A DNA stretch of 35,114 bases from Phormidium sp. FACHB-1136 (GCF_014697375.1 NZ_JACJRS010000055.1:1-35114), one strand, 5' to 3'; shown: positions 1-9,292, counted from the first letter of the stretch. Notes: generated by a model not told the origin, from the letters alone. Numbers and translations: made by a program.

Positions 1-61
1 AAATCTTAGCCTCTCGGGCCTGCTGAGGACTCAGCACCTGTTGACCAAAGCCTTGGGCCAT
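1..61 (-). CDS. 5' end of an unidentified gene running off the left edge
   Basis: On the minus strand an ATG at 61-59 opens a frame that stays open to the window edge and reads MAQGFGQQVLSPQQAREAKI. An in-frame TGA lies 12 bases upstream of the ATG, so this is the first possible start. Only 20 residues are visible and I do not recognise the family. The frame could be chance. Confidence 0.3.
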   Translation of the reverse strand, partial: MAQGFGQQVLSPQQAREAKI

Positions 62-354
62 GGGGTCGCTTCACTTTGATGAGGGAAATGCTTTCCCATT
101 AACCCTCCGCCATTACTCTTCCGCTGTCTCAAGGGCAACGAATCCTCAAACTTCTATCCCTGCTATTCTGTCAAGTACAATTTATACCAAATTAGATGCG
201 ATTACCCTGGGGTGTTCATGGAACTTCAACTGCTTCTGAAGCTCTTGCTTTTCCTCTGACGTTAGATAGTTCCTGACTCCCATGCCTTATTCCAGAATTT
301 TAATGTATTATACGCTCGTTAGATGACTAACAGCTTACCCAGTAGCCTAATCGC

Positions 355-388
355 AAAAAACGCAGACCAGAGAGATCCGAATCTGCGT
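355..388 (-). terminator. intrinsic terminator of ileS
   Basis: On the minus strand, ACGCAGA (388-382) and TCTGCGT (366-360) form a 7-bp stem around a 15-nt loop. The stem runs straight into T residues (the A run at 355-360 on the plus strand). It lies about 50 bases past the ileS stop, as expected for a Rho-independent terminator. Confidence 0.7.
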
Positions 389-434
389 CTGAGCGGTTAC
401 AGCGATATCGTTAGAAACCGGGGTCCTGTTGCCA

Positions 435-3317
435 CTAGAACGTCCCCGCTAGAGCCTCCACGCAACGGTCACAAATCGTTGGGTCTTCAGCCGCTTCCCC
501 AACGTGAGTGGAGTAGTTCCAGCAGCGATCACACTTTTGCCCATCGGCATCCACCACGCCAATGCCCAGGGCATCGGATTCAGTGCAGTACTTCAGCCCC
601 GCCAGCTTCTCAGCGGAATCCAGCACCTCCACCTGGGAGACCAGGAACAGGTAGCGCAGTTCATCGACGTGGTTATTCCCGGCGGCAACGGCATCACTGG
701 GGTTCAAGCCGATCAGCGCTTTTCGCAGATCCTCATCGGCCACGTAGAGCAGGACTTTGGCCTCTAGGGAAGAACCGATGTCCTTAGCGGTGCGGGCCTG
801 TTCTAGGACTTTGTTCACTTCCTGGCGGATGGTGCGGAGTTGGCTCCAACGCTCCACGAGTTCGGGCTGCGACCATTGGGGATCGAGCTTCACCCAGCCG
901 GATTGGAACACAGACTTGTGTTCGGTGGGGTAGGGCAGGTTTTGCCAGATGTCCTCCGCCATGTGGGAGAGCACCGGGGCAATGGCCTTGGCGAGGGCTT
1001 CGATGGCCGCCGCTAGGACGGTTTGGCAACTGCGCCGCCGCTGGGAATCCGCTGCGCTGATGTACAGCCGATCCTTGGCCACATCCAGATAGAAGTTGGA
1101 CAGATCCACCACGCAGAAGTTTTGCACCGTTTGGAAGAAGCGGAAGAACTGGAAGGTCTCGAAGGCGTCGGTGATGTCCGCGAACACCTCGGTCATGCGG
1201 TGCAGCATGTAGCGATCCAGTTCCGGCAGTTGTTCGTAGGGAACGGCATCCTGGGCGGGGTCGAAGTCGTGCAGGTTGCCCAGCAGGAATCGCGCCGTGT
1301 TGCGGATCTTGCGGTACACGTCTGCCATTTGCTTGAGGATGTTGCCGCCCAGGGGCACGTCGGAGGAATAGTCCACTGAGGACACCCACAGCCGCAGCAC
1401 ATCGGCTCCGTAGGGGGGATCTTGCTTTTGGTTTTTGCCGCCGTTGATCACCACGTAGGGATCGACTACGTTGCCCATGGACTTGCTCATTTTGCGGCCC
1501 TGTTCATCGAGGGTGAAGCCGTGGGTGAGCACGGTTTTGTAGGGGGCGTGGCCGTTCACAGCAACGCTGGTCAGCAGGCTGCTTTGGAACCAGCCCCGGT
1601 GTTGGTCGGAGCCTTCTAGGTACATTTCCACGGGGTATTTGAGTTCGTCCCGCTGTTGGGCCACCGCCGCCCAGGAGGAGCCGGAGTCGAACCACACGTC
1701 CATGGTGTCGGTGCCTTTGCGGTAGGTGCGCCCGTTGCTGCGGTAGGGTTCGGGCAGCAGATCGGCTTCGGAAAGCTCCCACCAGGCATCGGAGCCTTTT
1801 TCGGCAAAGAGGGCTTTGATGTGGGCCAGGGTGTCGGCGTTGATCAGGGGTTCCCCGGTTTCCTCGTCGTAGAACACCGGAATCGGCACGCCCCAGGTGC
1901 GCTGGCGCGAAATGCACCAGTCGGAGCGGTCAGCCACCATGGCGGTGATCCGGTTTTCTCCGGTGGCGGGAATCCAGGTCACTTCCTGAATCGCCTTCAG
2001 CGCTTCGTCGCGGAAGCCTTCGACGGAGGCGAACCACTGCTCGGTAGCGCGGTAGATGGTGGGCTTTTTGGTGCGCCAGTCGTAGGGATATTTGTGGACG
2101 TAGGGTTCGTGCTTTAGCAGAGAACCCGCTTCCTCCAGGGCTTTGATCACCGCTGGGTTGGCATCTTTGAGCACGTTTAACCCGGCAAAGGGGCCAGCTT
2201 CTTCGGTCATGTCGCCCTTTTCATCCACGGGGCAGAGAACGGGTAGGCCGTAGCGCTGACCAACCTTAAAGTCCTCATCCCCATGGCCGGGGGCGGTGTG
2301 GACGAGGCCCGTGCCGGATTCCGTGGTCACATAGTCGCCGCCGATCAGGATGGGGCTTTCCCGGTCGAACAGGGGATGGCGATAGGTGGAATGCTCCAGC
2401 GCCGCCCCCTGGATTTCTGACTTCACGACCAGCTCAGACTCTAGTACCTGGGTCATCCGCTCCACCAGGTCTTTGGCGATGATTAAGTACTGGAACGGCT
2501 CCCCAGAGGCCACTTCCACCACGGCATAGGTGAGGTCGGCATTCACCGCCACGCCCAGGTTCGCAGGAATCGTCCAGGGAGTCGTCGTCCAGATCGCCAC
2601 GCCCAATTGGCTCAAGTAAGGTTCCAGGGCGGCTCTGGCATCGGGGGAGGCGCTCACCATTGGGAAGGCGGCATAGATGCTGGGCGAGGTGTGGCCTTCG
2701 GGATACTCTAGTTCCGCCTCCGCCAGGGCCGTTTGGGAACTAGGACTCCAGTGGACGGACTTGAGCCCTCGGTAGATGTAGCCCTTCAGGTACATTTGGC
2801 CAAACACTTCGATTTGCGCCGCTTCGTATTCGGGGGTGAGGGTCATGTAGGGCTGATCCCAGTTACCCCACACGCCGTAGCGCTTAAAGCCCTCCCGCTG
2901 GCGTTCGATGGTTTTGAGGGCAAAGTCCCGCGCCTTGTAGCGCAGTTTAATCGGGGTGAGCTTGGCCCGCGCCTCGTCGTTCATGGCTTGCAGCACTTTC
3001 AGCTCGATGGGCAGACCGTGGCAATCCCAGCCGGGGACGTAGCGTACCTTGCGGCCCTTCAGCAGTTGGTACTTATTAATCGTGTCCTTCAGAATCTTAT
3101 TTAGGGCGTGGCCAATGTGCAGGTCGCCATTGGCGTAGGGCGGCCCATCATGCAGCACAAACACCTCGCCCGGATTGCGGGTAGACAGGGTTTCGTAAAT
3201 CTGCTCCGCCGCCCAAAAGGCTTGAATCTCCGGCTCGCGCTTAGTGGCGTTGGCCCGCATATCAAAGCGGGTTTGGGGCAGCAGAATAGTTTCTTTGTAG
3301 CTTTTAGAGTCTGTCAC
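435..3317 (-). CDS. ileS: isoleucyl-tRNA synthetase
   Basis: Class I aminoacyl-tRNA synthetase that charges tRNA-Ile with isoleucine in the cytoplasm and edits misactivated valine. The 960 residues match the usual bacterial length. The HIGH signature is at residues 67-70 (GDLHIGHALNK) and the KMSKS loop is at about residue 610 (GRKMSKSMGN). The editing domain shows the Thr-rich stretch WTTTPWTIPAN and the motif HTAPGHGDEDF. The C-terminus has a zinc knuckle with Cys929, Cys932, Cys949 and Cys952, typical of the bacterial form without the mupirocin-resistant eukaryote-like architecture. The start is a GTG at 3317; the next Met is residue 20, which would cut into the conserved N-terminal region. 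The gene stands alone and a hairpin terminator follows it. Confidence 0.98.
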   Translation of the reverse strand: MTDSKSYKETILLPQTRFDMRANATKREPEIQAFWAAEQIYETLSTRNPGEVFVLHDGPPYANGDLHIGHALNKILKDTINKYQLLKGRKVRYVPGWDCHGLPIELKVLQAMNDEARAKLTPIKLRYKARDFALKTIERQREGFKRYGVWGNWDQPYMTLTPEYEAAQIEVFGQMYLKGYIYRGLKSVHWSPSSQTALAEAELEYPEGHTSPSIYAAFPMVSASPDARAALEPYLSQLGVAIWTTTPWTIPANLGVAVNADLTYAVVEVASGEPFQYLIIAKDLVERMTQVLESELVVKSEIQGAALEHSTYRHPLFDRESPILIGGDYVTTESGTGLVHTAPGHGDEDFKVGQRYGLPVLCPVDEKGDMTEEAGPFAGLNVLKDANPAVIKALEEAGSLLKHEPYVHKYPYDWRTKKPTIYRATEQWFASVEGFRDEALKAIQEVTWIPATGENRITAMVADRSDWCISRQRTWGVPIPVFYDEETGEPLINADTLAHIKALFAEKGSDAWWELSEADLLPEPYRSNGRTYRKGTDTMDVWFDSGSSWAAVAQQRDELKYPVEMYLEGSDQHRGWFQSSLLTSVAVNGHAPYKTVLTHGFTLDEQGRKMSKSMGNVVDPYVVINGGKNQKQDPPYGADVLRLWVSSVDYSSDVPLGGNILKQMADVYRKIRNTARFLLGNLHDFDPAQDAVPYEQLPELDRYMLHRMTEVFADITDAFETFQFFRFFQTVQNFCVVDLSNFYLDVAKDRLYISAADSQRRRSCQTVLAAAIEALAKAIAPVLSHMAEDIWQNLPYPTEHKSVFQSGWVKLDPQWSQPELVERWSQLRTIRQEVNKVLEQARTAKDIGSSLEAKVLLYVADEDLRKALIGLNPSDAVAAGNNHVDELRYLFLVSQVEVLDSAEKLAGLKYCTESDALGIGVVDADGQKCDRCWNYSTHVGEAAEDPTICDRCVEALAGTF

Positions 3318-3537
3318 AGCCGCAGATTACAGATGAAGGATGGAGATCTCAACCATGATCGCAGATTTGGCCCCGGAACACCCGCTAATCGGCCAAACCC
3401 ATGCAGATCATTCCTATACCTTAGGTCAGGTTGCGGGCAATTGCAGCAGGGCCAGGGCGGATATCGCGGCTTTTCAGGGAGGTTGGTATCCGTTTAGAAA
3501 ATTGGCACAGGGACGGCGGTATACTACTTTCAGGTTA

Positions 3538-3543
3538 TATAAT
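3538..3543 (+). promoter_or_regulatory. possible -10 box of the ArsR-type gene
   Basis: A perfect TATAAT lies 42 bases before the first in-frame ATG (3585) and 108 before the preferred ATG (3651). I see no convincing -35 hexamer 16-18 bases upstream. The ileS-to-regulator gap (3318-3650) holds nothing else I can support. Confidence 0.35.
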
Positions 3544-3650
3544 AAACTCTTAATCTTTAGCCTTGACTTAACCCCCACCTCTCTATGGTTTCTTCCTTCC
3601 TGACCCATTCCTCGTCCTCCGCAGGTCGCCTCTCTAGCGACTGTCGGTTC

Positions 3651-3998
3651 ATGCAGCTCTCGCCGGAAACCCTGCAATTGGTGGCGGACTTCTTTAAAGT
3701 CCTATCCGAGTCCAGTCGTCTGCAAATTATGTGTGCCCTCAAGGCTGGTCCCAAAAACGTTTCAGAGATTATTGAAGCCACCGGACTAGGGCAGGCCAAT
3801 GTATCTAAGCACCTGAAAATTCTAGCCCAGGCTGGCGTGGTCACCCGGCAACAACAGGGGGTGTGCGTCTACTACCAAATCGCCAACGCTTTTGTTTTTG
3901 ACCTCTGCGAACTGGTGTGCAATTCGCTGTCGGTGCAGGTACAGCGGCAATCGGAGAAAATTGCGGGACTAGAGGCCTTTCGCCAGCCTTCAGTCTAG
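3651..3998 (+). CDS. ArsR/SmtB-type winged-helix transcriptional regulator
   Basis: Small dimeric DNA-binding repressor of the ArsR superfamily. The 115 residues start MQLSPETLQLVADFFKVL. The recognition region is SEIIEATGLGQANVSKHLK, followed by the beta-wing VVTRQQQGVCVYYQI. The classic metal motif ELCVCDL is missing, and so is the alpha-5 His-rich metal site. There are cysteines in alpha-2 (RLQIMCAL), in the wing and in the last helix (LCELVCNSL). This layout resembles the thiol/persulfide-sensing SqrR/BigR branch more than metal sensors, which is an inference. A longer start at 3585 is possible but adds a low-complexity Ser-rich leader. The gene converges on pilC with a 5-base gap, so its target is not obvious from context. 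Confidence 0.85.
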   Translation: MQLSPETLQLVADFFKVLSESSRLQIMCALKAGPKNVSEIIEATGLGQANVSKHLKILAQAGVVTRQQQGVCVYYQIANAFVFDLCELVCNSLSVQVQRQSEKIAGLEAFRQPSV

Positions 3999-4003
3999 GC
4001 AGG

Positions 4004-5224
4004 CTACTGCACCACTTCCATCACCTTGAACATGGGCAGGTACATGGATAGGAGAATTGACCCCACCATACCCCCCAGCACCACGATCATGATTGGCTCC
4101 ATGATGCTGGTGAGGGATTTCACGGCCTGCTCCACCTCATCCTCGTAGAAGTCGGCCACCTTCATCAACATGCCATCCAGTTCCCCGGTTTCTTCCCCAA
4201 TGCTGATCATCTGAATGGCCATGGTAGGGAAGACGCCGTATTTTTGCAGAGCGATGCTAATCATGCCGCCACTCTGCACGTCCTTACGGGCCTCATCCAC
4301 GGCCTCAGAAATGACTTGATTGCCAGCGGTATCTCGCACAATTTCTAGGGCGGTCAGAATGGGCACCCCCGCCTTAGAGAGGGAACCAAAGGTGCGGCAG
4401 AAACGGGCGGTGGCGGTTTTTTGAATCAGGTCACCAAACAGGGGCATCTTCAGGGACAAGCGATCTACGGTGCGGCGACCGCTGAGAGTAGCGTAGTAGC
4501 GCTTGAAGGCAAAGCTACCGGACACAAAGACGGCCACCATCATCACCCAGTTCAGGGGGGTGCGCAAGAACTTGCTAATCAGCAGCATGAGTTGGGTAAA
4601 GGCTGGCAAATCCGCCCCTAAGTCCTCAAAGATAGTGGCGAAAATGGGTAGCAGGAAGACCGTCATGGCCACAAAGATGGTGACGGCCAGAATGCCCACA
4701 ACCACCGGGTAGGTGAGGGCGGATTTGATCTGGTTCTGCAAACGGTTAAGGTCTTCCAGAAGCTTGGCCAGACGGTTGAGCACCTCGTCCAGCACCCCGC
4801 CCACTTCTCCGGCCTGAATCAGGGCCACATAGAGGTTGTCGAAGCAGGCCGGGTGTTTGCGCATGGCGTCCGAGAGGTTGGTGCCCTGCTGCACGTCGGC
4901 ATTGATGGCCATCAGCGCCTGTTTTAACTTAGGGTTGGTACAGTCGTCGGCTAGCACCCCTAGCCCCCGCACTAGGGCTACCCCCGCGTTGACTAGTGCC
5001 GCAAACTGTCGAGAAAAAATCGCCTTGTCTTTGACCGTTACCTTGGTCATGGACGTGGAGATGTCCTCCAGGTTGAAGCTGAAGCCCTTCTCCTCTTTGA
5101 TTTCCATGACGAACAGCCCCTGCTCCTTGAGCCGGGTACGGGCGTCGTTGGGGGTTTCGGCGGAAATGCGCTCTTTCCGCTGGCTTCCGGTGGCATCACG
5201 ACCAATGGCAACGTAGGTAGGCAT
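4004..5224 (-). CDS. pilC: type IV pilus inner-membrane platform protein PilC
   Basis: Polytopic inner-membrane platform that couples the PilB and PilT motors to pilin assembly. The 406 residues match the family length. The N-terminus MPTYVAIGRDATG is a typical PilC/GspF opening. Two T2SF domains follow, at about residues 70-190 and 275-395; the second contains the conserved MISIGEETGELDGML. Hydrophobic segments lie at about 170-195, 215-240 and 375-400. It is the last gene of a pilB-pilT-pilC unit, 91 bases after pilT. The cytoplasmic N-terminal domain, where the motor binds, is intact. Type IV pili in cyanobacteria drive phototactic motility and DNA uptake. Confidence 0.96.
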   Translation of the reverse strand: MPTYVAIGRDATGSQRKERISAETPNDARTRLKEQGLFVMEIKEEKGFSFNLEDISTSMTKVTVKDKAIFSRQFAALVNAGVALVRGLGVLADDCTNPKLKQALMAINADVQQGTNLSDAMRKHPACFDNLYVALIQAGEVGGVLDEVLNRLAKLLEDLNRLQNQIKSALTYPVVVGILAVTIFVAMTVFLLPIFATIFEDLGADLPAFTQLMLLISKFLRTPLNWVMMVAVFVSGSFAFKRYYATLSGRRTVDRLSLKMPLFGDLIQKTATARFCRTFGSLSKAGVPILTALEIVRDTAGNQVISEAVDEARKDVQSGGMISIALQKYGVFPTMAIQMISIGEETGELDGMLMKVADFYEDEVEQAVKSLTSIMEPIMIVVLGGMVGSILLSMYLPMFKVMEVVQ

Positions 5225-5315
5225 GGCTCAAGAACTCTACGATTTTCAGCAATTATAGCGATTGCCCCTGATAGCTGAAGAGGAATTCCCCGCCAGCCAT
5301 CAAGGGGACTGAGGT

Positions 5316-6416
5316 CTAGCGGCGAGCTCCGGCGGCGGCAGGGGCTGGCCCTAGGAGACGCTGGAGTTCATCGGGCTTGGAGGTTTTGGACATGGCGGCT
5401 TCAAAGGAGATGGTGCCCGACTTGTAGAGGTCGGACAGCACCTTCTCAAGGGTCTGCATTCCCACCTTGCCCCCGGTTTGGATGGCCCCGTAGATCTGGG
5501 CGGTTTTACCCTCCCGGATCATGTTGGCGATAGCGGGGGTAATCACCATGATTTCCTGAGCCATCACCCGACCATACTCGCCGGGTTTGACGTTGGCCTT
5601 GGGCACCAGGGTTTGGCTCAGCACCGCCACCAGGGAACCGGAAAGCTGCACCCGCACCTGCTGCTGCTGTTCCGGCGGGAACACGTCGATCATCCGGTCT
5701 ACGGTTTGGGCGGCGGAACTGGTGTGCAGGGTACCGAAGACTAAGTGGCCCGTTTCTGCGGCGGAGATGGCTAGGGAGATGGTTTCCAGGTCGCGCATTT
5801 CCCCCACCAGAATCACGTCGGGGTCTTCCCGCAGGGCGGCCCGTAGGGCATTGGCAAAACTCTTGGTGTCTTCCCCAATTTGGCGCTGGTGAATCAGGCT
5901 TTTAACGGGCTCGTAGACGAACTCAATCGGATCCTCAACGGTCAGAATGTGCTCTGGCCGAGTGAGGTTGATGTTGTTGATCATCGAAGCCAGGGTGGTG
6001 GATTTCCCGGAACCCGTTGGCCCAGTCACCAGGACTAGACCACGGGGCTTCTCGGCGAGTTCGTGGACGATGGGTGGCAGACCCAAGACATCCATGCTAG
6101 GAATTTTGGAACTCAAAGCCCGCAGACAGGCGGCGTAGGTGCCCCGGTCCTTATAGACGTTGACCCGGAAGCGGGCCAGCCCCTTCACGCCATAGGAACA
6201 GTCCAATTCCCAGGTTTGCTCGAGCTGTTTACGCTGGGTATTGTTCAACATGCTGAAGATCAGCCGCTGGCAAGACTCCGAGGTCATGGGCTCATGTTCG
6301 GTGGGGGTGAGCTTGCCGCTAATCCGAATGTAGGGGGGTAATCCAGCGGAGAGGTGCAGGTCAGACCCGCCCCGCTCAATGACCTCTTCCATCAAATCTT
6401 CGATCATCAATTCCAT
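5316..6416 (-). CDS. pilT: type IV pilus retraction ATPase PilT
   Basis: Hexameric cytoplasmic ATPase that powers pilus retraction. The 366 residues carry an N-terminal PAS-like domain (SDLHLSAGLPPYIRISG), Walker A GPTGSGKS at 132-139, the PilT-diagnostic AxRxxxREDPD stretch (ALRAALREDPD, 190-200), Walker B DVILVGEM and the His box HLVFGTLHTSSA. The usual C-terminal AIRNLIRE-like motif is not obvious. The C-terminus ends in an Ala-rich tail (GPAPAAAGARR). It sits between pilB and pilC on the same strand, and the conserved order supports the assignment. Confidence 0.97.
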   Translation of the reverse strand: MELMIEDLMEEVIERGGSDLHLSAGLPPYIRISGKLTPTEHEPMTSESCQRLIFSMLNNTQRKQLEQTWELDCSYGVKGLARFRVNVYKDRGTYAACLRALSSKIPSMDVLGLPPIVHELAEKPRGLVLVTGPTGSGKSTTLASMINNINLTRPEHILTVEDPIEFVYEPVKSLIHQRQIGEDTKSFANALRAALREDPDVILVGEMRDLETISLAISAAETGHLVFGTLHTSSAAQTVDRMIDVFPPEQQQQVRVQLSGSLVAVLSQTLVPKANVKPGEYGRVMAQEIMVITPAIANMIREGKTAQIYGAIQTGGKVGMQTLEKVLSDLYKSGTISFEAAMSKTSKPDELQRLLGPAPAAAGARR

Positions 6417-6547
6417 GGACTTACCTCTGTCTGGAGAGAAGGGTGGGGAAAGGAAATCATGACAGACAACCTATCAGTGCTGATTCCCTGAATGTTGTTA
6501 TCAGGATGCCCAAAGGAGCGGGCGATATGGTCATAGCCCCATAAAAC

Positions 6548-6573
6548 TTATCGAATCGCATTATCGAATCGCA
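6548..6573. repeat. 13-bp exact tandem duplication
   Basis: TTATCGAATCGCA occurs twice without a spacer, at 6548-6560 and 6561-6573, in the pilB-pilT gap (6417-6641). No other feature is clear in that gap. Confidence 0.9.
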
Positions 6574-6627
6574 ACTCTGAGACGCCCTTGAAACCTGTGG
6601 ATAATCTTGCCCACGCTGGGCCTAAAT

Positions 6628-6655
6628 CTACTCCGAAAAACCTACTCCGAAAAAC
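6628..6655. repeat. 14-bp exact tandem duplication across the pilB stop
   Basis: CTACTCCGAAAAAC occurs at 6628-6641 and again at 6642-6655. On the minus strand the second copy encodes the last pilB codons and its TAG stop. The first copy lies after the stop and repeats it, so the protein is unchanged. Confidence 0.9.
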
Positions 6656-8648
6656 GGGGAGTGAGACAGTAGGGGCAGTCGAGCCATTCCTGTTGTAGCT
6701 CGGCGCTACAGCAGGCACAGGTGAGGGAAGCCTTGCGCTTGGCCTTGAGTTCCGCCTCTAGCCCCGTGTCGGTAAAGGTCACCCGTTCCACCTCGTCTAG
6801 GGTGGTATATCCCTGGCGAACGAGCGAAAGGCTGTAGGCCAGTAGCGTTTGCATCCCCTCCTCTACGGCGGCCTCCTTAATCACCTCCGTGGGCGCACCC
6901 TCAGAGATAAGCTTTTGGATGCGTTCCGTCACCCGCAACACCTCATAGACCCCAACCCGACCCTTATAGCCACCGCCCTGACAGGTTGGGCACAGGGTGT
7001 TCTTAGCCTTGGCCTCGGCCACTTGTTCCACGGAAAGGGTGTTGGCCTTGTAAAAGGTAACTTCGCCGTCAGCGGAGGCACTGAGGCCAAAGTGGGCCAG
7101 TTCATCCACGCTGGGCTGATAGGCGATGCGACAATCAACACAGACCCGTCGCAGCAAACGCTGGGCCAGCACCCCAATCAAGGCGCTAGACACCATGAAG
7201 GACTCCACGCCCATCTCATCCAGACGGGCGATGGCCCCAGCGGCATCGTTGGTGTGCAGGGTGGTGAGCACCATGTGCCCGGTTAGGGCCGCTTCAATCG
7301 CCGTTTTTGCCGTTTCTCGGTCGCGGGTTTCCCCCACCAGAATCACATCTGGGTCTTGGCGCAGGAAGGCCCGCAGAATGGCGGAAAAGTCCATCCCCTT
7401 TTCCCGAATCACCTGCACCTGGGTCAGCCCCTCCAGGGTGTATTCAATCGGGTCTTCGGCGGTGCTGATGTTGATGCCGGGGTCGTTCCGTTCTGATAGT
7501 ACTGAATAGAGGGTGGTGGTTTTACCCGATCCCGTTGGCCCCGTCACCAGCAGCAAGCCAAAGGGTCGAGCCGCCATTTCCTGCACAATTTTCAGGGATG
7601 GCTGGTCGGTGATCAGTTTATCGAGGCCCAGTTGGGTGACGGAGTTATCGAGGATCCGTAGCACCACCTTTTCGCCGCAGCGGCTCGGCAGGGTGTTGAC
7701 CCGGAAGTCTACCTTGCGACCCTGGAAAATGCGGCGAATCCGACCATCCTGGGGTGCCCGTCGTTCGGCAATATCGAGGTCGGAGATAATTTTGAAACGG
7801 GCCGTCACCGCCGGGATAATTTTCTTGGGCATTCGGGGTAGCGCTTCCTTGAGCACCCCGTCCTTCCGGAAACGCACCCGCAGAAATTCCTCCTGGGGCT
7901 CAATGTGAATGTCGGAAACACCCTCTTGCAGCGCCTTCACCAGGATTTTGTTGACCAGGGCAATTACTGGAGCCGCCCCCGCATCCTTGAGGGCTTCGCC
8001 GAGGTCGGCCTCTTGATCAATGACGTCCTCTAGGTCGCCACCATAATCCAGTTCCTCTAGGCTGGTGCGCACATCAACGGCGGCATCCAGGTCTTCCTTT
8101 TTCTGCTTGGCCACCGCCTCATCTAGGTAGGTGGACATCAGCCGCTGGAAGTCTTCGACGGTGATCACCATGCGGCGCAGGCCCAAGTTGCGGGCGCGCA
8201 GAATCCGGTTCAGGTCGTCCTGGGCCTCCAGGTTTTCTGGATCTACCATGGCCACCAGTGCGGAGGGCTGGTCGCCCTCTTCCAGGGAGAGGGGCACGAG
8301 GCGATGGCGGCGGCACACATCCACTGGAATTAGGGTGTCGATGAGCGTACTCACCTGAGCCGCTGAAATGTCGTTGAGTTCCGGATCGAGGGATTCAACC
8401 CCGTAGAGAATCTTGAGTTCAAAGAGTTGCTGTTTCTTGTATTGGCGCAACAACTCAGGGGCTAGTTGCTGCCCCGTCAAAGCCTCCAGTACATCGGTCA
8501 AGGCTTGCCCCGTCTTCCGGCTCTCCGCCAGAGCCTTTTGCATCTGCTCTGAATCGACGTAGCCAGCTTGGATCAGCTTATTGCCAAAGGGCGAAAAACT
8601 CCGTTGTAGAACGAGAGCCTGCCGACGAGACGAAGAAGAGTTAGTCAT
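6642..8648 (-). CDS. pilB: type IV pilus extension ATPase PilB
   Basis: Hexameric ATPase that powers pilus extension (GspE/PilB family); 668 residues. An N-terminal MshEN-like region (about 15-190) includes FGNKLIQAGYVDSEQMQKAL, a fold that binds c-di-GMP in some homologues. The ATPase core has Walker A GPTGSGKT at 370-377, Walker B DVILVGE at 434-440 and TTLHTNDA. A four-Cys zinc site (Cys503, Cys506, Cys553, Cys556) is standard for the family. There is also a second CxxC...CxxC cluster at the extreme C-terminus (Cys644, Cys647, Cys658, Cys661), a zinc-ribbon tail. First gene of the pilB-pilT-pilC unit. Confidence 0.97.
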   Translation of the reverse strand: MTNSSSSRRQALVLQRSFSPFGNKLIQAGYVDSEQMQKALAESRKTGQALTDVLEALTGQQLAPELLRQYKKQQLFELKILYGVESLDPELNDISAAQVSTLIDTLIPVDVCRRHRLVPLSLEEGDQPSALVAMVDPENLEAQDDLNRILRARNLGLRRMVITVEDFQRLMSTYLDEAVAKQKKEDLDAAVDVRTSLEELDYGGDLEDVIDQEADLGEALKDAGAAPVIALVNKILVKALQEGVSDIHIEPQEEFLRVRFRKDGVLKEALPRMPKKIIPAVTARFKIISDLDIAERRAPQDGRIRRIFQGRKVDFRVNTLPSRCGEKVVLRILDNSVTQLGLDKLITDQPSLKIVQEMAARPFGLLLVTGPTGSGKTTTLYSVLSERNDPGINISTAEDPIEYTLEGLTQVQVIREKGMDFSAILRAFLRQDPDVILVGETRDRETAKTAIEAALTGHMVLTTLHTNDAAGAIARLDEMGVESFMVSSALIGVLAQRLLRRVCVDCRIAYQPSVDELAHFGLSASADGEVTFYKANTLSVEQVAEAKAKNTLCPTCQGGGYKGRVGVYEVLRVTERIQKLISEGAPTEVIKEAAVEEGMQTLLAYSLSLVRQGYTTLDEVERVTFTDTGLEAELKAKRKASLTCACCSAELQQEWLDCPYCLTPRFSE

Positions 8649-9292
8649 AGTGCCGATGCCAACACAGAAGAATCGTAAACATATCGGTCAAAGGCGTCTC
8701 CGGTGCGACCGAACCAATGCGACCGACTCTCCTACCGAAGTAGCTGTCCCAGGGAGGCCACCACCATCAACGGCGTCCTCTGGAACAGGGTCGTTCTATC
8801 GCCGAGCCAACACCCTAGCTTCCACGCTGAAATTACCCTCAGACTCAGGATGCGGAGAACATCCCAAAGTACACCCCTGTAGTCTCGATGATACCCCCAT
8901 CCTTTTTATCTGCGCCATAGCAACCTGCCTAGCCGCCAGAGGTATGAGGGCATTCCCCAAACCTGGAAACATGGTCAGAACATTGGCCTTAACTTGCCCC
9001 TGCTCTCTTAATAGAGCCCTGGAAGGCCGTGAATAGCCTCTGATCGTTACGTAACTTAATCATGGAGGGAATTGGGGTCAAGTTGCTGTGGGGTTATGGA
9101 CGCGCTCCGGTGAACCCAGGCTTTCGGCCCATTAAGACCTTTCCCCAGATCAGGCCAAGGGGGGAAAGGGGGAAAGCGCAGGGGGGAGACTGTGCTGTTT
9201 GCGGCCTCCTTGAGTAAGATAGGCTTGAGCCTAACACTGGGTCATGTTTATAGTCGTGTTTATAACTAACGTAGTCGGGTTACGAGATTGGC
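8649..9292. other. divergent pilB/grpE intergenic region
   Basis: This 644-base gap separates the diverging pilB and grpE genes. I see no convincing gene. It has a 10-bp perfect palindrome GTTACGTAAC (9046-9055), a short dyad AGGCT-TG-AGCCT near 9221, and a 12-bp near-tandem repeat just before grpE. No CIRCE element (TTAGCACTC-N9-GAGTGCTAA) is visible, so HrcA control of grpE is not supported. Confidence 0.6.
9241..9264. repeat. 12-bp near-exact tandem repeat upstream of grpE
   Basis: GTCATGTTTATA (9241-9252) is followed at once by GTCGTGTTTATA (9253-9264), an 11 of 12 match, ending 28 bases before the grpE ATG. Its place in the likely promoter region makes a regulatory site possible. It also fits the small tandem duplications seen elsewhere in the window. 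Confidence 0.8.

Noticed and set aside
435-3104. Many open frames antisense or out of phase within ileS
   Set aside because: ileS has full family motifs along its whole length; the others are GC-rich shadows.
3340-3603. Plus-strand frame of 87 codons upstream of the ArsR-type gene
   Set aside because: Overlaps the likely promoter and regulator start; no family-like pattern.
8581-9036. Plus-strand frame of 151 codons between pilB and grpE
   Set aside because: It starts inside pilB, is Arg/Pro/Ser-rich without a recognisable pattern and shows no domain.
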